From assembly GCA_040954595.2 (NCBI GenBank), contig CM082586.2, forward strand, positions 992,001 through 1,056,000: a DNA stretch of 64,000 nt, given 5' to 3'. This document shows positions 1-11,510 of this stretch, in pieces; the first letter of the stretch is position 1, and every line of letters starts with the position of its first letter. This DNA comes from Balanoglossus misakiensis (lineage: Eukaryota > Hemichordata). Below the pieces are notes generated by a model. That model was not told the DNA's origin. It saw only the letters and a program-made list of their open reading frames with translations, and did not search any database. Both the position numbers and the translations under genes were made by a program.

Positions 1-1263
1 CTGCATGCAGCGAAAAATTTGAGCGCTTTCATAGGCTCTAAGCATCAAACAGTGCTCCTTAGAAATATGATTTCCTGGGTAACTCACCGTATGGATAATG
101 CTTGGCGTATTTCAATTAATTTTTTGGACCTTTGTTGTCATCAGAAACCGTGTCGGCACATCAAAGATGTGGCTCCACCAACTTGATTGCTACAAATACA
201 TGTCATCCATTGGTCCATTGGAACAAATGTCTTGTGATACTTGTTGGTGCTGTGTCCATAAATATTTGCACTGCTTGTGCTAGATGTATAAACTTAAGCA
301 TCACATCATAGACAAAATAATCTTGTATTGAGGAGATGTTTATTCAAAAAAGACTTATCCATCTCTTGAGCACAACACATTTTCTGAACTTTTAGTGAAT
401 TACGTTAATTAGAAAAAATATGAAAGTTGGATACTGTGATGCTGTTCACTTGTATCATAGTTACGAGACACCAGGATAATAATTTCTATCAAGCTTTTGA
501 TCTGTATATGAAAGATTAATGTTTAATGAAAATGCTATGGTAATTGCACTAAATTTTAATTTCACTAAAAGTCCTTTAGAAATTATGTATAGACCACTGA
601 TTGTTTGCAACGGCAGATAAATGCACAGTGCAGTCATATTTACCTCAGCTGTCTTTAGAAAAGTCCAACTTTGCGCTTTATATTTTTAATGATATTCACT
701 GCTTTGGTTTCAGTTAAACTCTGGTAGCAATGAAAGAATACTTGAGTGGGGTCCACATAAAAACTACTCCAACTGGAAAAAGGATCGTGCAATGCAACAT
801 CGTCTTAATGCAGAATGCTTTTGAATAATTAACAATGGTTAGACTAAAGGGAAAAAGGGAATCAATACATGTTGATTTATTAGCCACAATTGTCGCAATT
901 AATTGACATAAGAAACGTTTTAGACATCTTTCTCGAGTGCAATTGTGTTTATTCGGTGAATTGGCATGATGTTGTTCACTGGATGAGGCCACTTAAAATA
1001 CATAGTGATAATTTTGCAAATTGCATAATACAAAGAGTTGGAACATCTTTCTAAGGATACCTTGATTGTAACTGGCTATCATGTGATACGTTCAAGTATG
1101 TGGTGTAGCAATGGCCTATAACTGTTCCTGTGTAAAGAGGGTCTTCTCAGCAAGAAAACCATTTAGTATAGAACGTCCTGAAAGTACTATCTCCACTACA
1201 TCCCATGTAAAGCTTGAAATAAATATTCGCTGGAGAGTATGTGGATGTTTTTGTATGACAAAC

Positions 1264-1282
1264 TTTATTCAAAAACTTTATT
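1264..1282 (-). terminator. Two poly(A) signals of the hydrolase-like gene
   Basis: Two AATAAA hexamers on the minus strand (TTTATT on plus at 1277-1282 and 1264-1269) lie 32-50 bases after the stop codon, implying a very short 3' UTR. Confidence 0.5.
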
Positions 1283-1313
1283 TTTGCAAAATCAAGATTG
1301 AATTAAAAAGCAA

Positions 1314-4300
1314 TCATTGTTTTGAACTAGTGCCATGACGACCTCTCCAGTTTTTGACAAGTCTTTTAATTGGATCAACGACACTGTCCGGATTTCTGTA
1401 TAACATGTGGCGATCAGCTCCGTTGACCAAGATGTGTTTGCATCCAGGGTGAACAGCAGAGACAAGATACTGGATAGATTTTGCCCAGGCCTAGAATGTA
1501 TAAAACATCAATTTGAATAGATAAATACGTACACACACACATCAGTAACTCTTAACAGGACATTGTAGATACACTCTACGGTAAATTCAAGAAATAACTG
1601 ACCGTCTAAATCAGAACTGAATATTGTATTCTGTTCTCACTGAAGCCATGAATTGATAATGATTTTAATTTGTCTACACACATTCCCATAACTACAAGCA
1701 ATTTATCAAGATACAGATGCAAACTATTGTTGCCAAGTTCAATCAGATGTTGCAGAACTGTTTGTGTAAAATGCATTAGGAGAATTTATTCCACTTCAAA
1801 TATAAAAAAGAAAAATGTTTTGTGAATATGAAAAACCGTGAAATAAAGCAACAGGCTCAATTATTGAAACTGCATTAATGGATGTTTGATACTCAGACAT
1901 TTCAATAGACGCTTTATAGTTCTAACGCTTAGCAATAACTCTTTCATGCATCTCATCTACTCTATCACTGAGCTCGCTAATGCCCAGTGTGAGTAAAAGA
2001 GTAAATGATTATTTGTGTTTGCCAAAGGGAGCGAAAATGCACAACAGATATCAGGCAAAGATAACAAGCAATTGTATAAATGAGTAATTTTGGGAAAACT
2101 CACCGTGTTAAGATTGTTTGGAATTTGTTCATCGTAGTAGTTACCAGTTATTACTGTGACGGAGATGTTTGGAGGAAAGGGTTTCATATGCCACAGTGTT
2201 CTGTTATCAATATAAAAAACAAAAACAAATTAGTACATGAAATCTTTACATTAACTATGCACAACTGAGTTTTTGTAACCAGGTCGTGTGCAAACTTTAA
2301 TAAGACGTAATTATATACCCATTAAGGAATGATACACACAAACCCCATTATACATGAAAGTTGATAGCAGCACATAGCATTAAAAGCCAGACACTGTATA
2401 TAGTGTTTGCAAATCAAACATGTCCCAATAATTCAATGTGGTTTACATTACATGGAGCTGGTTAAACGTGAGTAGACTCCAACTGCTTTTGAGCAGAAGA
2501 CATCAATCATGACTTAATTTTCAGTGGCAGAAAACATATCATAAGCAATGTGCATAATCGTGCCCTACAGCCCACGTTAATAATATAATCCTGACTAATT
2601 AGAGATGAATTCACCAGCCGTCACGATATCTTCTTGTGTGCTTAGAGTTTGGAAACAAAATACTCAAATGAAGTGATGGTATTTGGAGTCCTTGGAAATC
2701 AACAGATGGCAAATGTTGCATACAACAGATTAAGATGATAGTGATTAATTTTCGCTGGGGAGAGTTTAGACTGATAGATCAAACCATCGTATGGTGCCCA
2801 GGGTTCATTCTGACATGTTTTGTGAACCCCAAATGTCTATCTGAAGGCAGGAGTGGAGCTGTAGTTAAAAGGAGTTTTCGAAAAGAGTAAGCTTGTCCTG
2901 CTTCACAGATGGGGAAATACTAGTGAGATGAAAACTGTAGGAAACATTTGTGTAAATAGCTGATTTCCTCTTGGGGATAGTTGTAGATGTTGTTTTCGTG
3001 AGTGACAGAGATAATTTATTACAGATTACAAAATTTTTGAATGGAGAGAAATGATCTCTAGCCCTGATGCTTCCCAATTGAAAAGAATCATCACCAAGTT
3101 TTAATTGAATTCCCAAAGATCCCAGTTGCACAATTACTAACAACTGCATTCAGCATATGTTCCATCTACAGTGCGCTTATGCTTTGCCGTCTGTTCCTTT
3201 TACATTACATTTTGTGTGTTATTAAAATTGTATAATTATATATTGGAATAATCACCATTATAACATACATGCCTGAATGATATATTATTAAATTATACCA
3301 GTCTCAGACTCGCAATCATCGAACACCATCTCAAATGATAACTGAGAGAAGCAACACGCTTGTGAGAAGAAAATTTGCTTTCAAAAGAAATCAATATTGC
3401 ACATATGTATAGTCAGGATGACCTGTTGCGCTAAACAAACAGGGACGACTTTGAGTGTTTTATATCAAGTTGGAGTGTGTCTGATTAGTTGGTCTTCATC
3501 TGCATATTTACAGAGTTTTCAGCAAGCAGAGTTCAAGGTGACACTTAATTAAAGTATACATCTAGTTCATATTACCTAGTTTATTAAAAAACATCTAATT
3601 TCACTCTCCTTGCCAAATAACTCAATATAAACATTGAACGTCAGACCCTAACTACTACTCTGGAAAGTATATTTGGTCAATACAGTATTGTGTATTCAGG
3701 TACAGGGAGTCGAGTATTGATCCACTTACTTGATCTGTGAAATACTGTCATTGATGAAGTAATGTTCGTCCACCACAGTGCTGAGGTGAGCTCCACTGCA
3801 TAACAGGTACTTCTGCCTGGTGATGACATCTTCTGGGATATCCTTGGCCGTAATTGGCTGGTGCATCATCTTCAGTAACAATGCAATTCTGGAGAGTCCG
3901 ACAATGGAGGACAAGTGGAGAGCCTCAAGTGATGGAACTAAGTGTCCGAACCTGGAATTGAAATACATGAATTAATATGGAAGACCAAAAACTAATGAGA
4001 CACACAGACATACATGTGAAATCACTAATTTTGGATTTGATGTTTTAAGCAATGTGTAATCCCAGAGACTGCACTCTCTCTCGCATGCTTGGATGATGCT
4101 CTTTCTCTGTTCTTACTACACCAATCTTGGATATGCCTTTTTTATTATAACGATAAATTACCTATTCACAGATGAGCTGATGTCTGCACTTAGTCTGACT
4201 CATCCAATAATTTTATTCATCAATTTCTGAATCAACTATAACTTTCTATCCATTCCAACAAATCAGGTCATTGCTTGGAGGAAATCCTAATGCTGCCAAT

Positions 4301-7300
4301 ATACACTGTGTGCATCAGGTTTCATTAATCTGCTTTCAGCTGACATCAGCCAAGCGCAAAAAAGAACTGTCTTCAACATCCACACTGAAATGACATTCAT
4401 GTGAAAGGCATGCTCCCCATTTCCAATTCATAACTGCATCACATCCAAGCCACCAAGACATGAATTATTATCAAGCTGTATGATGTAATGAAGACGATCC
4501 ATCAAACACAATCAATGGTAAATAATTAATATTTTAGCCCCTAAATGTAAAATATACATCATAAATCATCCCACACATGTCAAAATTAATTATTGGGATA
4601 AAACATAAAAATTACAGGTATACGACAAACATGTCTCTGAAAATATCTTACAGAATTCACATTATAGATAAATGTCAACACTCATGTTTTCATTGAGCTT
4701 AATTCACAACATAAGCTTTTGGTTAAATTAAAGCATGGGCAGGTTTTCTGGTTTGTACACACCAATATTGGCTCCAAACGCTGTCATCCACTTCAAACAA
4801 TCCTTCTGTAATTGGGTCAATTAAAACCACATCTGAAACATCACTGGAAAAGACAAAGAGAAGTTATAATTCTGGCAAACTGAAAATCTACTTCAGAAAT
4901 ACAATTACACTAACATTTCTGGCTTCTATAATGTGCTTGCATTCTTTATGATGTGGATGATTTTGATGGCAACTTTTCTCTACGTCACACTGCAAATACA
5001 AATGACTAATATTAAAAATTCATCTCAGAATCAAGAATGCATGAAACGTCAACTTACAGAACTGTCCATCTGATTTGTGTGTGTTTCTTAGTTAAGGATT
5101 ATCCGTTGAAGTTAATGAAATACAAAGGTCAATCATTCCATTTCAAATATCATTAGATTTACGCAGAAAATGTACGTCATCACGTCAAAAATTTAATCTG
5201 ATTTCACAGGATTAGGCAACACTTTTTATTGAAACAGAATGCACAGTATTTGAGGGTTAAAGTAATTTGTTACGCACTAGAATGGATGTTTAAAATTGCT
5301 CACCCTTCAAAGAGCTGTGTATAGAATCTCATGTTTAGTGCTCCCAGCTCAGAACCAACAAGGATGTATGGTGGTTTTAGATGAGCTTCGCCATGTGACA
5401 AGAGTCTCCGTAAGTCATCAACCATTCTGAAATAAAAAGACGGATATCCCAACTGATGACTGACTTGTGTTGAAGTTGAGAAATGATGAAGAAGACTGCA
5501 ATCAAACTAACAAAACTTTTAATGTCAAAAAACAAAAGGAGCCCCACGAGTGGGAGTGCTCTTCAAATAACACTTTCATAGCTGTTGAAACGTTGGAAAA
5601 TTTTCATATGCCCATTCAGGGGTTTCTTTTACTCATGTCAAAGTGTATTAGATGTAAAATAGGTCTTAATGCATCATCGCAAGCTGTTGTAACATATATG
5701 CAGGATAATTTTGTGATAATTGTAATGTCAGCCATATGACACACACAGGCTTAGATTAAGATGATGGAAAATTACATGTCAGATTAACTATAATACATGC
5801 AATTTATATAGCATGGATGAACACACACAAGCTGTGCATTATTGTGAATAGAATCCATCTCTATATGCACTTGATGGCTTGCATCACTTTGGCATCCTTG
5901 AAGCCCTGTAAAAGCACATCATAATTCTTTGTAAAGGAAAACTTGCATCAACACATTAGGTAAATGGCCTAAATACACTTGACGTAAACACAAGGTGGCA
6001 TCTGTTTACATCAATACAGCATACAGTCTCTCACAATGATGTATTTCCCCATTAGATTCTCTTACCACACAATGACGTGTATGACAATTGACAGGTTATA
6101 TGCGCATGTACGCAAATATCTGATTTACTGGTAGACTATGATGGATCCACTACAAGTGGCCTGATTTGATCACCATGAAAGCAACATCAGTGGTTTCAAA
6201 TGCAAATATATGTATCTTACATGGGTGTGGAATCAGAAACTCCGAGAGAGAATGCCCATATATATAATTTATATAATCTTATGCAGACGTTATAAGTATA
6301 TGTATATCCATTTTGAAAGTATTTACCTTTCTGATGTAAAGGCCTGCCATCTATTTTGCATATAGGCAATTTCTTTTTCTTCTGAACTTCCATCTCCAGA
6401 ATACTCGGATGTGTTTAGATACTAGAGATATAAAGAGAGAGTCGATGACATTGCACTCCCAAGTGTGACTTTGCTACATATGAAGCAATTAATATGCACA
6501 AGTATCCTTGGGTTAAAATCACCAAATAATTTGCAATGGATGTATACAATTGTTGGAGACAACTAAAGCTCTGGTTTCTCCAAAAACAAAATTACACACA
6601 TGAATGTGGAATTAATTTACATAGGTACATTAAATTGTTGTTTTCTTTATGGGCATTTGCTTTGCTAATCACAGACGCCACTACTTATATCATGAACCTA
6701 CCTTAGAGGGCGCATCACTGAATCCGAGCCCTGCTCGATCATAGACACAAACCTACAGAATTTAGAGTGAAAAAGATATCAGTTCATGTTCTCCTAAATT
6801 CCATCAATTACTTTTCTTCTGTACATTAATCCCTCACCTCCATTTTGAATTATTATGCTCCAGTATAAAAGCTAATGTCAAAAATCTAATATGATAGAAT
6901 CATTGTTGCAAAATGTAGTGATCCATTAATAATTCACTGTTTAATCAGCCAGTCCTATCTGCTTCTTAGTTTGAGCACCTTAATTTCCTAGCAGTCTTAG
7001 AACAATTGAAGTGTGTAATAAAAATAAGAGAGAATATATTTATGATTGACAACTACGGTAACAGCTTCAGGGATGAGATGTACCTTGTGAAACAACCAAT
7101 AGTCAGGTATTAGGCAAACCAAAAATATAATTAAGTGTGCTTAAATTCCGGCTGTTATGTCATATGATTTCTTACTTTTGTCAGCTTTGCCAGCTGTGCT
7201 TGTACTAGGATCCAAACATCAGACGTCATACCAGTTGGGGCGTCCATAATAACTGTGGATGTTACACAAGACAAGTTTTTATTTATCAAAAGTCAAAATG

Positions 7301-8527
7301 TATATCAGGTTAAATTAATCAATCTAACTAACAGTTTAAAATTGCAGTATTTACCTGTTGGGGCTCCCTTTCCTGCACAGTGCATGTAAAGTTTCTGTCC
7401 ACCAATGTCATACAAGTTTCCTGAAAACAAGGAAGAACAATTTATCCATTATTAAAATGATATGTCAATAACATCCACTGTAAATTAATTAATTAATTAG
7501 TCATTGTCTGCTGAATTTTGAATGTGACATACCTGGTGGCTTCAGTACTTCTGCTTCTTTGTATAATGATGCATGGTTCAGAAAGGCTGGCAGAAGCAGT
7601 AACAACACTATGTATTTACCGATGCCAAAACACTTCGAACAGAAGCCTGGTCTCTTTGCCTGTTGAAAGGAAAAGATGGGATTTGAGTGTGTCTGATCAT
7701 GGTCATCCCTTCCCATATGTCTATTCTTTGAATAATACAGAATTAGTGCAGAAATGTGCGCTTATTTTTACTTGCAGTCTTAACTTCTTTTGAGTAAGCA
7801 TTAATATTTGGGAACAGAAATAGGCCTCAATCAACAGGTGTGATTGTAGATTTCATATAGTAATCACCTCCAATTTAGATGTGTCCATATATGGTTAAAA
7901 GGGGGCGTGTCTTGTCATAGAGCAATCACCTCCAAAAAGTTGAATGTGCCCATATGTGGTTAAAAGGGGGCGTGTCTTGTCATAGAGCAATCACCTCCAA
8001 AAAGTTGAATGTGCCCATATGTGGTTAAAAGGGGGCGTGTCTTGTCATAGAGCAATCACCTCCAAAAAGTTGAATGTGCCCATATGTGGTTAAAAGGGGC
8101 GTGTCTAAGTCTTCTAATGACAATGTCACGCCCATTTTTTTGCGTGGGCACCCAGGATAGAATATCTGCTGGAAATCTCTGATTGGCTAGATTTCACTCT
8201 CCATATTGAGCCGATAACCGACCACAAATGTATCACAAAAATAAACTGAACCGGAAACCAGTATGGAGACATATGGGAAACAGGCCTCGATCATTTGTAC
8301 CACTTTGTCAGTGGAGTAAGCAAAAAAAAAATTCATAAAAACAACAAGATTTGTACCTCTGCTTTCGTTGACGATGAAGATCTTGAAGCGTTACCACCAC
8401 GATCATTTCCAGTCGTTCTGGTTACAACCTGAGCGACGGGTTCTCTCGAGTCCGAGTCGTTCCTCGATCTTTGCTCTTGCGTGCTTTTCGGATCGCTTCT
8501 GTCTTGTTGGCGCTTGTGTCGTTTCAT
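1314..8527 (-). CDS. Membrane-anchored alpha/beta-hydrolase-like protein, 11 coding exons, probable loss of nucleophile
   Basis: Exons on the minus strand (5' to 3'): 8357-8527, 7533-7659, 7355-7420, 7176-7252, 6702-6752, 6327-6421, 5304-5426, 4763-4843, 3730-3951, 2104-2200, 1314-1490. All have GT-AG borders and phases that join without a break, giving 428 residues. Residues 1-57 are basic and Ser-rich. A hydrophobic segment follows (about residues 70-90, IGKYIVLLLLLPAF), probably a membrane anchor. The rest matches the alpha/beta-hydrolase fold: VIMDAPTGMTSDVWILVQ, then VCVYDRAGLGFSD, then the nucleophile elbow at residues 220-224, which reads G-S-E-L-G instead of G-x-S-x-G, so residue 222 is Glu. 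Candidate acid Asp361 (in ITGNYYDEQ) and His398 (in GADRHMLY) are present. A hydrolytic role is therefore doubtful, and the substrate is unknown. The start is the first ATG of exon 1, divergent from TDP2. The fold is secure; the exact subfamily is not recognised. Confidence 0.85.
7861..8107. repeat. 65-bp minisatellite, about four copies
   Basis: Four units begin with TCACCTCC at 7864, 7926, 7991 and 8056. The last three are spaced exactly 65 bp and nearly identical; the first is diverged and 62 bp long. Each unit holds GTGGTTAAAAGGGGGCGTGTC (shortened in the last copy), with a GC/CACCC-like box. The array lies in the first intron of the hydrolase-like gene, about 250 bp from its first coding exon. 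Confidence 0.95.
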
Positions 8528-8853
8528 GGTGTGTCTGTTGTATCTTTGGATGTGGCTTTATCGTAAAACGATAATTAGGGGCTTGGATCACCTTCGGAGC
8601 AACAGATTATCGACAAATCTGGCACAGGGAATTCCACGATCGGTGTAAACGTGGCGATCAGCTGCAGGAAGGCGAGGAATCCCCCTTGGTCGTGCGCATG
8701 CCCGAGCCTCGCTCTGACGTAGCTGAGGGCTTCCCCCGAAATTAACATAACTGTGTGTCAGCCACGTTGTTTTTAGTTAGGTCAACAGCTGCCGAGCGAA
8801 CACGCCTGAACTTGGGCGAATTTAACGAAACTGGGAGAAAACTTAACGATGCA
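8528..8853. promoter_or_regulatory. Putative bidirectional promoter (hydrolase-like gene / TDP2)
   Basis: This 326-bp gap separates the divergent start codons of the hydrolase-like gene (ATG at 8527, minus) and TDP2 (ATG at 8854, plus). CpG density is visibly higher here and in the flanking first exons than in the rest of the window. No TATA box is visible. GTGCGCATGCCC at 8692-8703 resembles the NRF1 palindrome, and TGACGTA at 8715-8721 resembles a CREB/ATF site. Both are typical of housekeeping divergent promoters. Start sites were not determined. Confidence 0.6.
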
Positions 8854-11510
8854 ATGGCTACAGCGGCAGTCAGCGAATGCATCAACCCCAAACAAAGAAG
8901 CTTGTGCGAGGAATTTGCCGCAGTAACCGGTACAGACACAAGTCTCGCTGAATACTATCTCCGCGAAAAGGCCTGGCAGCTCGAGGCAAGTGCACGTATA
9001 TTCCGTGAATGGATGACACCGATCGTCTTTTTCTATCACGTTTCAGATACTTCAAAAACCACTGCCTTTATGTTTTATGGGAGTGCATTTAACTGTGCGG
9101 GTATCGCGCGGTTCAAGACCTTGATCGAGCGCTTGTTTACGACTGAATGATAAAAGGGGGAGGGGCAGCTACAGAAGATCCGTTGATAATTTTGCTGACT
9201 CATCCATGTATTCAAAGTGAATGGTTTGTGAAAAAATGTGTCATGTCGATACCATGGTTTGTAATGGATAATGATGGTTACATTTTTGTGCATATAGCGT
9301 TAAATTAAGAGCTAAAATTAATTTCATATTTCGATCTCTCAAGGCTGCAATTAACTCCTACTTCGATGGAAGTGACCCATCAGAGGGTGGTAACCATGGA
9401 AACACTGGTGATGATGATGATTTGGACCGGGCTTCAATGTCACCTTCAGGGTCAGGTTCATCAAGGAGTAGCTCACCAGACATGGTTGTCACTTATGAGT
9501 AAGTAAAAGAAAACATGTCAGTCTGGGTACCTATGTCAACAAACATATCAGCACAAACAAGAATAGTTCACCTTATTTGGGGAAATGGGTCATGACATCA
9601 GTAAGTTGTGCAGTAAGGGCCATTGTGGCTTTATACAGCCACATTGTTTTCTCATCAATCATATCTAAGACAGGTGAAATGTTATAAAAAAGAATCCAGA
9701 CAACTTCAAATGCATGTTATCTGTTGTCACCCATGGCTGCACATACGACAGTGATGCATGTCCGACTGGACAAGTGTCAAAAAGTGTCAATTAGAGACTT
9801 GATTGATACAGTCCATATGTTGCCTTGGAGTCTGGGTAGCGATCACAGAGGGACTTCCAGTTTTCATCTGTCAGGGAAAATAATGTGGGAATATGTTCTC
9901 TGCACACACCCACGAGTTGATCAAAGTGTCAGGTGTATAATAAGTTGCCTTCAGACGTTGTATTGTTACACTGGGATTGACAAGTACATGTACTTGTACG
10001 TGTTCATTTCCCCAAAACAGGTCAGGTGTAGCAGTGGAATGTGTATTGGTGGGGAACGCGTGTCCCAGCACAGAAGTTGAAACACCAGAGATGGATCCCA
10101 CTGTGCTGAAGTTGATGACATGGAATATTGATGGTTTGGATGAGAAGAATATCACAGAGAGAACAAAAGCTGTGTGTTCTACAATCAAAAGGTAGTTTTG
10201 AAGTTTGTCATTTTTAGCATGAGCTTTTGGAAAGCTAGGGACTGATTATGTCTGACTGGTGTTTGGATACATACACTTGGGGTGTCATAGTGCCAAGATG
10301 GCCAACTGAGAACCAGTATGTCTGTCAGTTGGGTGTGATGTTTGTATTTCTTCATGTCCAGAGGTACAATCATCGCCCTTTAATATGGACAGTTTAACAT
10401 CATTTTGATTTATGACCACATTCACCGATGTACACAAAATTTGCATTAACAACCACTTGACCTTTTGTATTCCCCAGTCATTTGCCAGACATCATCTATC
10501 TTCAAGAAGTTATACCCGAGACCTTTGCCTACATTGAAACCATGTGCTCACCGACTTACATTGCCATTCCTGGAAATACACTGGGGTATTTTACTTCCGT
10601 CTTGCTCAAGAAAAGTAGAGTTACATTGTTAGACCATATTATTCAGACATTTCCTTCGACTCAGATGATGAGAAATCTGTTGATAGTTAAGGTAAGAAAA
10701 TAGTAGTTGCAGGGACAAAGTCTCTCATTTTTGACATTATTATGCAGTGTTTTAGTTGTTTTTTTCGATAACTTAATTATGTTCAGCTGATTGAAGCACA
10801 GTTGCTATCATTAACCCTAGGTCATCGATGTACTGCTGATACACCAACTTTCACTTGAGTTACAGGCTAGGTTTTCAAACGTCAATTTGACTCTTATGAC
10901 ATCCCACCTCGAGAGTACTAAAGAATACGCTACGGAGAGGAAAAGACAGTTGAGTAAAGTTCTCAAAGAAATGTCCGAGGCTAATCCAAGGAGCATGGTG
11001 ATCTTTGGTGGTGACATGAATATCAGAGACAAAGAGGTAGGTCAGATGTTGACCATTTGACCACTCAATGTTTTGTCTTGTTCGATTCCATTCCACTACT
11101 AGGAACAGCAAACAGTAGAATTAAAGGGGCAAATACACTGACCATGGCATCTTTCAGGGGTCAAACAAAAGATCAGGTACACTGTGCATCTCTTGCTTTT
11201 AATTTTTGTCCCTCCATTATAGATTACAGATGTGGGTGGTCTGCCAGAGGGCATCAATGATGTGTGGCAGATGTGCGGAAGTCCACCAGATGCTAGGTTC
11301 ACCTGGGACATCTCGACCAATGATAATTTAGACTGGAGGTTCAAGAACAAGCCCAAGTGTCGATTTGACAGGCTCCTACTTCGCCAAGGCTGCGAACCAC
11401 CAAACCTCACACCTCATACTTTCAAGTTCATTGGCACAGAGAGACTGGCTACATGCCAACGTTTTCCAAGCGACCACTGGGGGATCTTGTGCGAGTTCAA
11501 AGTGCAATAG
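8854..11510 (+). CDS. TDP2: Tyrosyl-DNA phosphodiesterase 2, complete 6-exon gene
   Basis: Exons: 8854-8985, 9344-9498, 10021-10191, 10478-10691, 10866-11036, 11223-11510, giving 376 residues (the human protein is of similar size). Known role of the family: hydrolysis of the 5'-phosphotyrosyl bond between trapped topoisomerase II and DNA, allowing break repair. Exons 1-2 encode a UBA-like fold (LAEYYLREKAWQLE followed by AAINSYF). An acidic/Ser-rich linker follows. The Mg-dependent endonuclease/exonuclease/phosphatase domain runs from about residue 125. All its catalytic motifs are intact: TWNIDGLD (Asn131), LQEV (Glu163), TSHLEST, GGDMNIRD (Asp274, Asn276) and SDHWG (Asp365, His366). The start is the first in-frame ATG (GCAATGG context). 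Intron 1 uses a GC donor. Exon 5 could also be spliced from 10821, adding 15 residues in frame. The divergent neighbour starts 326 bp upstream. Confidence 0.97.

Noticed and set aside
5872-5912. Possible extra exon of the hydrolase-like gene (good acceptor, GFKDAKVMQAIK)
   Set aside because: It stops after a few codons and has no donor; the flanking exons already join in phase with family-like continuity.
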